In this document: positions 16,868 through 25,333 of the stretch, piece by piece | How the letters are laid out: each line of letters opens with the position of its first letter | Position numbering within the stretch: position 1 is the first letter of the stretch | Assembly (NCBI GenBank): GCA_047030855.1 | Contig: JBKYIJ010000008.1 | Location: 2,294,001 to 2,358,000, forward strand | Reading direction: 5' to 3' | Length of the DNA: 64,000 nucleotides | DNA from: QVMM01 sp047030855 | Lineage (GTDB): Bacteria; Bacteroidota; Bacteroidia; Bacteroidales; Dysgonomonadaceae | Notes under the pieces: model-generated | Seen by the model: only the letters and a program-made list of their open reading frames with translations | What the model was told of the DNA's origin: nothing | Database searches by the model: none | Translations under genes and position numbers: made by a program

Positions 16868-17503
16868 ATGTCAGTATTAGTAGGAAAAAAAGCTCCGGTA
16901 TTTAAAGCTCCGGCAGTTATTAACGGTGGTGAAATAGTTGATAATTATTCACTTGAACAGTTTATCGGTAAGAAATATGTAGTATTTTTCTTCTATCCGG
17001 CGGACTTTACGTTTGTATGTCCTACGGAGTTAATTGCATTTCAGGATGCGGCTTCTGAATTTGAATCCCGTGATGTTGTCGTTGTTGCAGCTTCTACCGA
17101 TTCCGCAAATTCGCATTGGAAATGGCTCCAGACTCCTCAAAACGATGGCGGCATCAAGGGTGTTAAATATCCGATTGTCGCAGATCAGACATTGATGATT
17201 TCATCACAATATGATGTTTTGGCAGGCACTTTGGATTATAACGACGAAGGAGAGGAAGTTTTTGTCGGAAGCCCGCTAGCCTATCGCGGTTTGTTTTTGA
17301 TTGACAAACAGGGTGTTGTTCGTCATCAGGTAGTAAACGATATGCCTCTTGGACGTAGCGTGGAAGAAACTCTGCGTATGATTGATGCACTTCAATTTAC
17401 TGAACAATACGGTGAAGTTTGCCCTGCAAACTGGAAAAAAGGAAAAGACGGTTTGAAAGCAACTCATGAAGGTATAGCCGATTATCTTTCTCACAAACAT
17501 TGA
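16868..17503 (+). CDS. typical 2-Cys peroxiredoxin (AhpC/Prx type)
   Basis: Reduces hydrogen peroxide and organic peroxides in the cytoplasm. The 211 residues have the peroxidatic Cys in FTFVCPTE (about residue 53) and the resolving Cys in GEVCPANW (about 177), the two-cysteine pattern of a typical dimeric Prx. No AhpF-like reductase gene is adjacent, so the electron donor is unknown. It is monocistronic, with a strong promoter and a terminator. Confidence 0.95.
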   Translation: MSVLVGKKAPVFKAPAVINGGEIVDNYSLEQFIGKKYVVFFFYPADFTFVCPTELIAFQDAASEFESRDVVVVAASTDSANSHWKWLQTPQNDGGIKGVKYPIVADQTLMISSQYDVLAGTLDYNDEGEEVFVGSPLAYRGLFLIDKQGVVRHQVVNDMPLGRSVEETLRMIDALQFTEQYGEVCPANWKKGKDGLKATHEGIADYLSHKH

Positions 17504-17530
17504 TTCTATCGAATAAAATAGGTATAAAAG

Positions 17531-17560
17531 AAGATGCTCTGGAATGGGCATCTTTTTTAT
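17531..17560 (+). terminator. terminator after the peroxiredoxin gene
   Basis: AAGATGC (17531-17537) pairs with GCATCTT (17548-17554), followed by TTTTAT. Confidence 0.8.
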
Positions 17561-17598
17561 TTATAAATATACTTCAAATTCTCTTCAGAATTGATATT

Positions 17599-17606
17599 TA
17601 CTTTTG
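17599..17606 (+). promoter_or_regulatory. -7 box for the Spy-like gene
   Basis: TACTTTTG matches TAnnTTTG, 28 bp upstream of the ATG. Confidence 0.5.
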
Positions 17607-17633
17607 TCGCATTAACATATACTTTATTTAGCT

Positions 17634-18176
17634 ATGAGATTTAGATTATTTTTATTGATTGTATTTTCATCCGTATTAATCTTTAATATTAATGCACAGG
17701 AAAGAGATGAAGATAATTATTATGCTGGAATAGAAGCAGAAAAAGACTTGAATCTTTCACCTGAACAGGTAAAAGAGATTAAGAAACTTAACAGGGAGAT
17801 CGGTCCTAAATTTGCGGAAATAGGACGTGACAGATCGTTATCGGGTTACGAAAAAGGACAAAAAAAGAGAGCATTGGCTTTGGAACATAAAGCGCAGATA
17901 CAGCGTGTGCTCAGAAAAGACCAGATGGATAAATGGGAAAGAAGGCATGGTAGACTTCATGACGGAAAAGGAATAAAGGATAACATGACAGATAATATAG
18001 ATTATAAACTTGATGTTCTGGAAGCAAAATATAAAAGAGATAAAAAAGCTATTGAGAATGATGATCGTCTTTCTAAAGAACAGAAAAAAATAGAAAAAGA
18101 AAGATTAAAAGATTCTTATAAAGCTGAAAAGGAAAGGTTTAAAAACAAAAAAAAGGCTGTAAAGAACAGATATTGA
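17634..18176 (+). CDS. periplasmic charged helical protein, Spy/CpxP-like
   Basis: 180 residues with a signal peptide (MRFRLFLLIVFSSVLIFNINA) and a highly charged, helical mature part. NLSPEQVKEIKKLNREIG resembles the LTxxQ-type helix of Spy/CpxP proteins, and the C-terminal half is a Lys/Glu-rich probable coiled coil with DRLSKEQKKIEKERLK as a second such motif. A periplasmic chaperone or stress role is inference from this resemblance. The gene stands alone between a promoter box and a terminator. Confidence 0.7.
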   Translation: MRFRLFLLIVFSSVLIFNINAQERDEDNYYAGIEAEKDLNLSPEQVKEIKKLNREIGPKFAEIGRDRSLSGYEKGQKKRALALEHKAQIQRVLRKDQMDKWERRHGRLHDGKGIKDNMTDNIDYKLDVLEAKYKRDKKAIENDDRLSKEQKKIEKERLKDSYKAEKERFKNKKKAVKNRY

Positions 18177-18191
18177 TTTTTTTAGTTTAAA

Positions 18192-18227
18192 AAGGAAGGG
18201 GCGGTTAACTAACTGCCCCCTTTTCTT
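18192..18227. terminator. bidirectional terminator between the Spy-like gene and hcp
   Basis: An imperfect stem AAGGGGCGGTTA / TAACTGCCCCCTT is followed by TTTCTTATTT on the plus strand and flanked by A-rich DNA on the other side. Confidence 0.75.
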
Positions 18228-18252
18228 ATTTGTAAAATACGCAACCTGCTGT

Positions 18253-19890
18253 TTAACTTGCCAAAAACATTTCTATGTCTTTTTCCACAGTTGTTATGCC
18301 GCCTATGCCAAAGTTTTCTATCAGAACTTTAGCTACATTCGGGGACAGGAATCCCGGTAATGTAGGTCCGAGGTGAATGTTTTTCACTCCCAGATACAGT
18401 AAGGCAAGGAGGACAATCACGGCTTTTTGTTCGTACCACGCAATGTTAAACGCAATCGGCAGCTTGTTTATATCGTCCAGTCCGAATACTTCTTTCAGTT
18501 TTAGTGCGATGACGGCTAAGGAATAACTGTCATTACATTGTCCGGCATCCAAAACACGGGGAATTCCGTTAATATCTCCCAGAGGCAGTTTGTTGTAACG
18601 ATATTTTGCACATCCTGCCGTTAATATAACTGTGTCTTTAGGAAGTGCTTCTGCAAAATCAGTATAGTAACTCCTGCTTTTCATCCTTCCGTCACATCCT
18701 GCCATGACGAAGAATTTTTTTATTGTACCTGTTTTAACGGCATCAACGACTTTGTCGGCTAAGGACAAAACCTGATTGTGCGCAAATCCGCCTACTATAG
18801 TTCCGCTTTCGATCTGTTTAGGCGACTGGCAGGTTTTTGCCATTTCGATGATGGGAGAAAAATCTTTTGATTGTCCGTTTTTCCTCTCTGCAATATGTTT
18901 TGCGCCTTCCAGACCCGCAGAACCCGTCGTGAATATTTTATTTTTGTATGACGCATTCTGAGAAGGAGGTACAATACAGTTGGTTGTAAACAGAATAGGT
19001 CCGTTGAATGCTTCAAAATCTTCTTTTTGTTGCCACCATGCACCTCCGTAATTTCCAACGAGGTGTTTATATTTCTTCAATTGTGGATAATAGTGTGCAG
19101 GAAGCATTTCGCTATGCGTATATACGTCAATTCCTGTGCCTTCGGTTTGTTGCAGAAGTTCTTCAATGTCACGGAGATCGTGTCCGCTTATCAATATTCC
19201 CGGGTTGTTATGTACGCCTATGTTTACTTCCGAAATTTCAGGATTTCCGAATCGTCCCGTATTGGCTGAATCAAGTAAAGACATAGCTTCTACGCCATAT
19301 TTTCCTGTTTCGAGAGTAAGAGCAATAAGTTCATTTGCTGTAACATCTTCTCTTGTTATTTCTGCTAAAGCATGTTGCATGAAGGCAAAAATATTTTCAT
19401 CTTCTTTGTCGAGATTATGCGCATGTTCAACATATGCTGCCATGCCTTTTACTCCATAATGTACGAGTTCCTTTAATGAACGGATATCTTCATTTTTTGT
19501 TGCTAATACTCCTACTTCTTTAGCCTTCGACATATACTCTTCTTCCTTGCCGTTCCATGTACAGGCGTCAGGCAGATTCGGCATATTTCCGACTACTTGG
19601 GATAGTCGTGACTTTAAGGCTAATCCCTTAGTTACTTTTGTTTTTATTACTTCGAAATCGAAATTAGCATTTGTTATACTTGTAAACAAGGCGTCAACGA
19701 TGAACATATCGGCTTCTTTCGAAGGTCGGTTTTGCTCCCTTAATTTACTGTTATATACAGCAACTCCCTTTGCTACGAAAAGCAACAGATCCTGTATGTC
19801 CGAAACTTCGGGTGTTTTTCCGCAAACACCTTTTACTGTACATCCCGTGCCTTTGGATGTTTCTTGGCATTGATAACAAAACATATTCAT
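18253..19890 (-). CDS. hcp: hybrid-cluster protein (hydroxylamine reductase)
   Basis: Iron-sulfur protein of nitrosative stress defence; family members reduce hydroxylamine or nitric oxide. The 545 residues begin with Cys5, Cys8, Cys17 and Cys23 (C-x2-C-x8-C-x5-C), the spacing of the class I form with a [4Fe-4S] cluster. Later hybrid-cluster ligands lie in regions such as ILFTTNCIVPP, VILTAGCAKYRYN and LDAGQCNDSYS. No hcr reductase gene is adjacent, as expected for class I. A likely operator lies upstream at 19943-19960. Confidence 0.96.
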   Translation of the reverse strand: MNMFCYQCQETSKGTGCTVKGVCGKTPEVSDIQDLLLFVAKGVAVYNSKLREQNRPSKEADMFIVDALFTSITNANFDFEVIKTKVTKGLALKSRLSQVVGNMPNLPDACTWNGKEEEYMSKAKEVGVLATKNEDIRSLKELVHYGVKGMAAYVEHAHNLDKEDENIFAFMQHALAEITREDVTANELIALTLETGKYGVEAMSLLDSANTGRFGNPEISEVNIGVHNNPGILISGHDLRDIEELLQQTEGTGIDVYTHSEMLPAHYYPQLKKYKHLVGNYGGAWWQQKEDFEAFNGPILFTTNCIVPPSQNASYKNKIFTTGSAGLEGAKHIAERKNGQSKDFSPIIEMAKTCQSPKQIESGTIVGGFAHNQVLSLADKVVDAVKTGTIKKFFVMAGCDGRMKSRSYYTDFAEALPKDTVILTAGCAKYRYNKLPLGDINGIPRVLDAGQCNDSYSLAVIALKLKEVFGLDDINKLPIAFNIAWYEQKAVIVLLALLYLGVKNIHLGPTLPGFLSPNVAKVLIENFGIGGITTVEKDIEMFLAS

Positions 19891-19914
19891 AAACTTGTGT
19901 TTTTTAGTTTATGA

Positions 19915-19960
19915 CAAAACTATGGGTTATGATGCGTAATATTTGTATCAAATGTTACAA
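19915..19960 (-). promoter_or_regulatory. hcp promoter with Crp/Fnr (HcpR-like) operator
   Basis: The minus strand has a -7 box TAGTTTTG at 19922-19915. Upstream at 19943-19960 the plus strand reads TTGTATCAAATGTTACAA, a near-perfect palindrome with arms TTGTATC and GTTACAA. Its centre is about 42 bp upstream of the predicted start point, the usual place for a class II activator of the Crp/Fnr family. HcpR, a known regulator of hcp in several phyla, belongs to this family. The regulator assignment is inference. Confidence 0.6.
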
Positions 19961-20090
19961 GCGGAGTATTAGTTTGAAATTGCTTGAATTTATACTTGTA
20001 AAAAATATTTATCCGTATATCATTCTTTTTAGGTAAAATATGTTTTTCAAATACCTATTTGTTGTGATTGTGCTCTTGTATGAGTACCAT

Positions 20091-20098
20091 TACTTTTG
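20091..20098 (+). promoter_or_regulatory. promoter of the xusABC-like operon
   Basis: TACTTTTG at 20091-20098, with ATTG at 20067-20070 and a 20-bp spacer, 22 bp before the ATG. No Fur-type palindrome was seen by eye. Confidence 0.6.
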
Positions 20099-20119
20099 CA
20101 CTTCAAATCTTATGTATAG

Positions 20120-22516
20120 ATGAATAGTAAAGTATTTTTGCCTCTTTTTTGTGTTCTCTTTTCATTCTTAAATTGTATGCCGGTATATTCTGCCCCTGCT
20201 CAGAATGCAACGGGAAAGATTATCGGAAGAGTGATAAATTCGCGTAACCAGCCGATCTATCCCGCTAATGTATATATAGATAAAACAACATTGGGGACGA
20301 ATAATGATGAAAACGGATATTTTATTCTGAATAATGTTCCCGCAGGAAATCATGTTTTGGTTATATCCGGAGTAGGACTCAAAACCGTTAAGAAGAATAT
20401 TGTTGTTCAATCCGACAGAAACAACAACATTTCTGATATTGTGGTTGATGAAGTAAACGAGTTGTCTGAAGTTACCATAACAGGTAAGTCGGAAATACGG
20501 AAACAGCAGGAGCAGGCTTTTGCCGTTAGTGTTCTGGATATATCGAAATCGTACAATTCCATGTCGGACTTGGCTTTATTGATAAATCGGGTTGCGGGAG
20601 TACGGATACGCGAAGACGGAGGCGTAGGTTCAGGATATAATTTTACTCTTAACGGATTTTCAGGGAAACAGGTGAAGTTTTTCTTAGACGGAATTTCTAT
20701 GGATAATTTCGGCGCTTCTTTCGGCTTGAACAATTTACCGTCTAATATGGTAGAAAGAGTTGAAGTCTATAAAGGAGTTCTGCCTGTCAGTTTAGGGGCG
20801 GATGCTCTGGGTGGTGCCGTAAATATCGTAACAAGGAAAAACCCGAATTATCTCGATCTTTCTTATTCATTCGGTTCTTTCAACACGCATAAAGCTTCCG
20901 TTAATGGAGCTTTTACCGATAGTAAGACAGGAATAACGGCAAGACTTACGACTTTTCTCAATTATTCCGATAATGATTATAAGGTGTATGTTCCTATAAT
21001 AGATTGGACAACTAATGAAAAAAAAGGCAACCAATGGGTAAAACGTTTTCATGACGGATATAAATCAATAGGGGCACGTTTTGAAACAGGGCTGGTTGAC
21101 AAGCCTTATGCTGATTATTTGCTGGCGGGATTGATAGTTTCGGGAAACGATAAAGACATACAGAACGGAGCTGTTATGGACGAAGTGTACGGAGCGAGGA
21201 CAAGCGACAGCAAATCTGTCATCCCTTCTTTACGCTATAAAAAGACCGATTTATTTACCGACGGATTGGGTATTTCTTTTTATGGAGCTTATAATTATGT
21301 GGATTATAACAGTATTGATACGGTTGCGAGAAGATATAACTGGCTTGGCGAATGGGTGAATACATCTCCGGGATCGGGAGAACGGAAACGTTCCCAATTG
21401 AATCGGATAACCAAAGAGTGGTTAACCAATACGACGATTGATTATACAATGAATAGTTACCATACTATAACTCTAAATCATGCGTTTTCCAGTATAAAAA
21501 GAAAAGTTTCGGATGTTGAAGATCCTGTTAATGAGTATAATAAAATACCGCAAAGTATTGATAAACACGTATTGGGATTGGGATGGATGACAAAATATGA
21601 CAGATGGAGTGCGACCGCATTCGGTAAAATGTATTATATGAAAGGAAAGACGTATGAGGTAAATCAGTATTCCGAACCCAATCTGCAAAAAATAACGAAA
21701 GATTATACCAAGTATGGTTTTGGAACGGCATTGACTTATTTCATCTTGCCAAAACTTCAGGCTAAATTCTCATACGAACATACCTATCGGTTACCCGAAG
21801 CTTTCGAAATGTTTGGGGACGATCAGGAAAATTCCCGAAACCCTTCGTTAAAACCCGAAAGCAGCCATAATTTCAATTTGGGCATAATGTATGAAGTGGA
21901 ATTTCTTAAACACAATACTTTACAAGTCGAAACCAACTTATTGCTTAGAAATTCCAAAGACTTTATTCATAGAGAATTAAGGCAGCAGCAATATATGATG
22001 TATGTAAATTTAGGAAAAGTTAAAACGACAGGTGTTGAAGCAAACGTTAAGTATTTATGGAAAAATATGTTACGTGTAGGTGCAAATTTTACATATCAGA
22101 ATATTGTCGATAATAGAAAAAAAGCTCCTTCGCCGACAATTGGAAAACCCGAAGAAGAAAATTATAACTACAAAGATAAATTACCCAATATTCCATATAT
22201 TTTTGGGAATTTTAATCTTGGATTCAGTAAACGTAATCTGTTTATAAAAGACACGGAATTAACAGTAGATTACTTCCTTAACTATGTCAAGGAATACTAT
22301 CTGTCTTGGTCGAGTTACGGAGAAAAAGACAGTAAAGCAGAGATTCCCAAACAGCTTTCGCATGACATATCTGTTGGTTATTCATTGCAAAACGGACGCT
22401 ATAATGTTTCGCTCGAATGTAATAACCTGACAAATGAAGAACTTTACGATAATTATAAACTTCAAAAGCCCGGAAGGTCTTTTGGAATAAAACTCAGATA
22501 TTATATCAGTAAATAA
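20120..22516 (+). CDS. xusA: TonB-dependent receptor, XusA-like xenosiderophore transporter
   Basis: Outer membrane receptor of 798 residues. A signal peptide is followed by a carboxypeptidase-regulatory-like domain (about 30-100), the plug domain (about 140-235, with VFKG-like VYKGVLPVSLGADALGGAVNIVTR at its end) and a beta-barrel. Next come a DUF4374 lipoprotein and a PepSY membrane protein. This trio matches the order of XusA-XusB-XusC of Bacteroides thetaiotaomicron, which takes up iron bound to siderophores made by other bacteria. The symbol rests on that synteny and on domain content; the substrate here is not known. Confidence 0.8.
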   Translation: MNSKVFLPLFCVLFSFLNCMPVYSAPAQNATGKIIGRVINSRNQPIYPANVYIDKTTLGTNNDENGYFILNNVPAGNHVLVISGVGLKTVKKNIVVQSDRNNNISDIVVDEVNELSEVTITGKSEIRKQQEQAFAVSVLDISKSYNSMSDLALLINRVAGVRIREDGGVGSGYNFTLNGFSGKQVKFFLDGISMDNFGASFGLNNLPSNMVERVEVYKGVLPVSLGADALGGAVNIVTRKNPNYLDLSYSFGSFNTHKASVNGAFTDSKTGITARLTTFLNYSDNDYKVYVPIIDWTTNEKKGNQWVKRFHDGYKSIGARFETGLVDKPYADYLLAGLIVSGNDKDIQNGAVMDEVYGARTSDSKSVIPSLRYKKTDLFTDGLGISFYGAYNYVDYNSIDTVARRYNWLGEWVNTSPGSGERKRSQLNRITKEWLTNTTIDYTMNSYHTITLNHAFSSIKRKVSDVEDPVNEYNKIPQSIDKHVLGLGWMTKYDRWSATAFGKMYYMKGKTYEVNQYSEPNLQKITKDYTKYGFGTALTYFILPKLQAKFSYEHTYRLPEAFEMFGDDQENSRNPSLKPESSHNFNLGIMYEVEFLKHNTLQVETNLLLRNSKDFIHRELRQQQYMMYVNLGKVKTTGVEANVKYLWKNMLRVGANFTYQNIVDNRKKAPSPTIGKPEEENYNYKDKLPNIPYIFGNFNLGFSKRNLFIKDTELTVDYFLNYVKEYYLSWSSYGEKDSKAEIPKQLSHDISVGYSLQNGRYNVSLECNNLTNEELYDNYKLQKPGRSFGIKLRYYISK

Positions 22517-22534
22517 TTAATTTTATAACTAAAC

Positions 22535-23776
22535 ATGAACAAATTTAGAAACTTTGCGAATTTATTGCTTGCCGGAGCACTGATGCTTGGAATGGCGGCA
22601 TGTAGCGATGATGACAATGAAAATGGCGGCGGAGGTGGATCAACCGATACCGAACCATATCTCATTTGCTTGGGAATGACCTCAACCAGTGGAACAAGCT
22701 ATTATGTAGTTCCAACCGGAGATCTTGCAACCGGAACAATTTCAGCAAGAGGAAAAGGATTGGAACAAAACGGATACAGATCTTTCCAGATAGGGAATAA
22801 TTCTTTGTTCAGTATCGGCGGGCTTGGACTGACAAACGCAAATATCATCACTAAAGATGCTAACGGAAAACTGCAACAAAAGAGTTCATTTGTATTCGAT
22901 CAATCTTTGGCAGCATTTGAACAAGCCGACGCAAACAATATGCTGGCAATAGATATACCGACTACTCCAACAGGAGGCAGTGAGTTTAAATTTTATATAT
23001 TGAATATAAACAGCGGTGCTATAACCAAAACTGTAACAAAACCTGTAACCGAACTGAAAGGCGATCTTGACTGGCCACGCATTACAGGTATGACTATAAA
23101 CGATAATAAGGTCTATATGACTTTCTATCTTTCTAATGAAACGGTGAAACCTTCTGTTACCCGCTATATTGATAAGATATATGTGGCAGTATATTCATAT
23201 CCTGAACTTGAACTTATCAAAATGATGGAAGATGATCGTGCTCCTATTGCAGGTTCATGGAATGCTTACAACGGTATTTTCAAGACAGAAACAGGCGATT
23301 TGTACACTTTCTCCAATACGTCCATTGCCAACGGATTCTCTCAAAATAGTGATAAAAAAGCTACATTCCTGCGTATCCCGAAAGGAACTACAGATTTTGA
23401 CAGTTATTCATTCGATGTTGAAACAGCCGCGGGAGGTTTTAAACCTATCCACATGCAATATGTCGGTAACGGTAAGTTCTTTTCTCAGGTTACTACAATG
23501 AAATCGGGCGAGATGACCAGATGGAGAGATATTAATCTTAAATGTGCTATTATTGACGTGAATAAGAAAACAGTAACTTATATTCCTCAAATACCTGTAC
23601 ATGACGGTGATGGCGGACAACGAATGAGCGGAATACAGGAAGGCAATTACTTCTATTATCCGATGGCAACAGATGGAGCGATCTATTTCTATAAAGTAGA
23701 TGTCAATAATGCGACAGCGGAAAGAGGAGCGAAAGTAGAATCAAACTTTGTTTCAGGTTCGTTTAAACTTAACTGA
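22535..23776 (+). CDS. xusB: DUF4374 surface lipoprotein, XusB-like
   Basis: 413-residue lipoprotein with lipobox MAAC (Cys23) followed by an acidic, Gly-rich stretch (SDDDNENGGGGGS) of the kind that directs lipoproteins to the cell surface in Bacteroidota. The rest fits the DUF4374 family, predicted to be a beta-propeller. In B. thetaiotaomicron the homologue XusB binds ferric siderophore and hands it to XusA. The start lies 18 bp after the xusA stop, so the two are one operon. Confidence 0.8.
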   Translation: MNKFRNFANLLLAGALMLGMAACSDDDNENGGGGGSTDTEPYLICLGMTSTSGTSYYVVPTGDLATGTISARGKGLEQNGYRSFQIGNNSLFSIGGLGLTNANIITKDANGKLQQKSSFVFDQSLAAFEQADANNMLAIDIPTTPTGGSEFKFYILNINSGAITKTVTKPVTELKGDLDWPRITGMTINDNKVYMTFYLSNETVKPSVTRYIDKIYVAVYSYPELELIKMMEDDRAPIAGSWNAYNGIFKTETGDLYTFSNTSIANGFSQNSDKKATFLRIPKGTTDFDSYSFDVETAAGGFKPIHMQYVGNGKFFSQVTTMKSGEMTRWRDINLKCAIIDVNKKTVTYIPQIPVHDGDGGQRMSGIQEGNYFYYPMATDGAIYFYKVDVNNATAERGAKVESNFVSGSFKLN

Positions 23777-23796
23777 TAGCATTTTTATTAAATAAT

Positions 23797-23824
23797 AAAT
23801 AGCCGGGCGAAATTCCGGCTATTT
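23797..23824 (+). other. hairpin between xusB and xusC
   Basis: AAATAGCCGG pairs with CCGGCTATTT across an 8-nt loop, ending 6 bp before the xusC ATG. No T-run follows, so it is not a classical terminator. It may set the ratio of XusC to XusAB or protect the upstream mRNA. Confidence 0.6.
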
Positions 23825-23829
23825 GTATA

Positions 23830-24987
23830 TTGAAGTTTATGAGTCAAAATCTTAGAAAAGTAAGTTTCAAGCTGCACCTCTGGTTAGGGTTGTTGTCTGG
23901 AATTGTGGTATTTATTGTTTGTATTACCGGTTGTTTGTACGTGTTCAAAGATGAAATAAACGATTATACGCAGCCTTGGAGATTTGTTGAACCTGAGAAC
24001 AGAAATGTGCTGTTGCCGTCTGAAATAATTGAAATCGCGAATAAAAAGGTTCAAAAAGATTCTCCGTCAGCTGTTACTTACGGGGAGGGGTTTGATGCTG
24101 TTTCGGTAGATTATTTTACTCCTAAAGCAGGCATGAGCACCGTATATGTAAATCCGTATGACGGGCAGGTGTTGAAACTGATATCGAAAGGAAAAGACGA
24201 TTTTGACTTCTTTAAATTCGTACTTCAGGGACATAGAACCCTTTGGTTGCCGAGGGATATCGGGAAACCTGTGGTAGGATTTGGTGTGCTGATATTTCTG
24301 ATTACTCTTATAACCGGAATGATTCTTTGGTGGCCTAAAAAATGGAATAAAAAAACTTTCCGTCGTAATTTTGTGATTCATTCCAGAAAATCATTCTCTC
24401 GGTTCAATTGGAGCCTGCATAACGTTCTGGGCGGATATGCGTTTCTTTTTTTGATTATTCTTTGTCTGACAGGCTTGATCTGGAGTTTTAAATGGTTCAG
24501 CGAATCGGTGTATTATATTACTTCCGGCGGTGAAAAATTGAAACCTTACACTTTGCCTAAATCGGATACATTGCAGGTTGCAGAAAAAGAATTGAATATT
24601 CTGGACAAATTATATGTTCAATTGTTAAAGCAAGAACCTCAGGCTAAAACCTTTTATTTTGCTTTGCCTTTGTCTAAAGACGGCGTGATTCGTGTAAGTG
24701 TCGTACATGAAAGAGGCTCTTATTATAAAACGGATAATTTATTTTTCGATCAATATACATTAAAACCGTTAGACGGTTCAGGTCCGTATGCAGGAAAGTA
24801 TAGCGACGCTGCGTTTTCAGATAAACTCCGCCGGATGAACTTAGAGATTCACGACGGACGAATATTGGGATTTCCCGGCAAAATTCTGATGTTTCTGGCC
24901 AGTCTGATCGGAGCGTCATTGCCTGTAACAGGCGTTATTATCTGGTATAAGAGGATAAGGAAAAAGAAAGAAATTGCGAGAAAATAG
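23830..24987 (+). CDS. xusC: PepSY-associated membrane protein, XusC-like reductase
   Basis: A 385-residue inner membrane protein. It has an N-terminal membrane helix (LWLGLLSGIVVFIVCITGCLYVFKD region), a PepSY-like periplasmic segment, a double helix region around residues 145-215 with the motif HRTLWLPRDIGKPVVG, and a last helix near 355-375. PepSY membrane proteins of this type are thought to reduce ferric siderophores in the periplasm. It is the third gene of the xus-like operon. Confidence 0.8.
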   Translation: MKFMSQNLRKVSFKLHLWLGLLSGIVVFIVCITGCLYVFKDEINDYTQPWRFVEPENRNVLLPSEIIEIANKKVQKDSPSAVTYGEGFDAVSVDYFTPKAGMSTVYVNPYDGQVLKLISKGKDDFDFFKFVLQGHRTLWLPRDIGKPVVGFGVLIFLITLITGMILWWPKKWNKKTFRRNFVIHSRKSFSRFNWSLHNVLGGYAFLFLIILCLTGLIWSFKWFSESVYYITSGGEKLKPYTLPKSDTLQVAEKELNILDKLYVQLLKQEPQAKTFYFALPLSKDGVIRVSVVHERGSYYKTDNLFFDQYTLKPLDGSGPYAGKYSDAAFSDKLRRMNLEIHDGRILGFPGKILMFLASLIGASLPVTGVIIWYKRIRKKKEIARK

Positions 24988-25044
24988 AAATCTCCTTATG
25001 CGATTTTGTCCGGCGATTGTTAATACTATGAATTATTATTTACA

Positions 25045-25052
25045 TATCTTTG
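25045..25052 (+). promoter_or_regulatory. -7 box for the riboswitch-btuFCD unit
   Basis: TATCTTTG matches TAnnTTTG. It lies just upstream of the cobalamin riboswitch, so the start point would be near 25058. Confidence 0.65.
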
Positions 25053-25067
25053 TAACAGTTTTGTTTC

Positions 25068-25225
25068 TTTGTATTACAAAGAATTAAGAGGGAATCGGGT
25101 GAAAATCCCGAACAGACACGCTGCTGTGAACTCCGTAAATATTTTTACAAATTGTGCCACTGTTTTTAGATGGGAAGGCTGTAAAAATGGAGTAGTCAGA
25201 AAACCTGCAAAGCTTTATTCTAATG
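25068..25225 (+). ncRNA. cobalamin (B12) riboswitch
   Basis: The conserved elements occur in order: the GGGAATCGGGTGAAAATCCCG arm, CAGACACGCTGCTGTGA, the B12-box part GCCACTG (25156-25162), GGGAAGGC (25172-25179), and the closing AGTCAGAAAACCTGC (about 25195-25209). Downstream hairpins (AGCTTTATT...AATAAAGCT, and GAAGAA...TTCTTC followed by TTTTATTTT) are candidate expression platforms. B12 binding is expected to switch off the transporter genes. Confidence 0.93.
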
Positions 25226-25333
25226 GCTTTCGTGTAATAAAGCTGAAGAAAATCAACTGAGTAAGGTTTATTCTTCTTTTATTTTCTGAAAGCTCAAGTT
25301 TATAAAATTTATAATCTGTTTTTCTTGAGCATT

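Noticed and set aside
25069..25260. 63-codon open frame over the cobalamin riboswitch
   Set aside because: The conserved bases are those of the RNA aptamer, and the frame has no protein-like composition.
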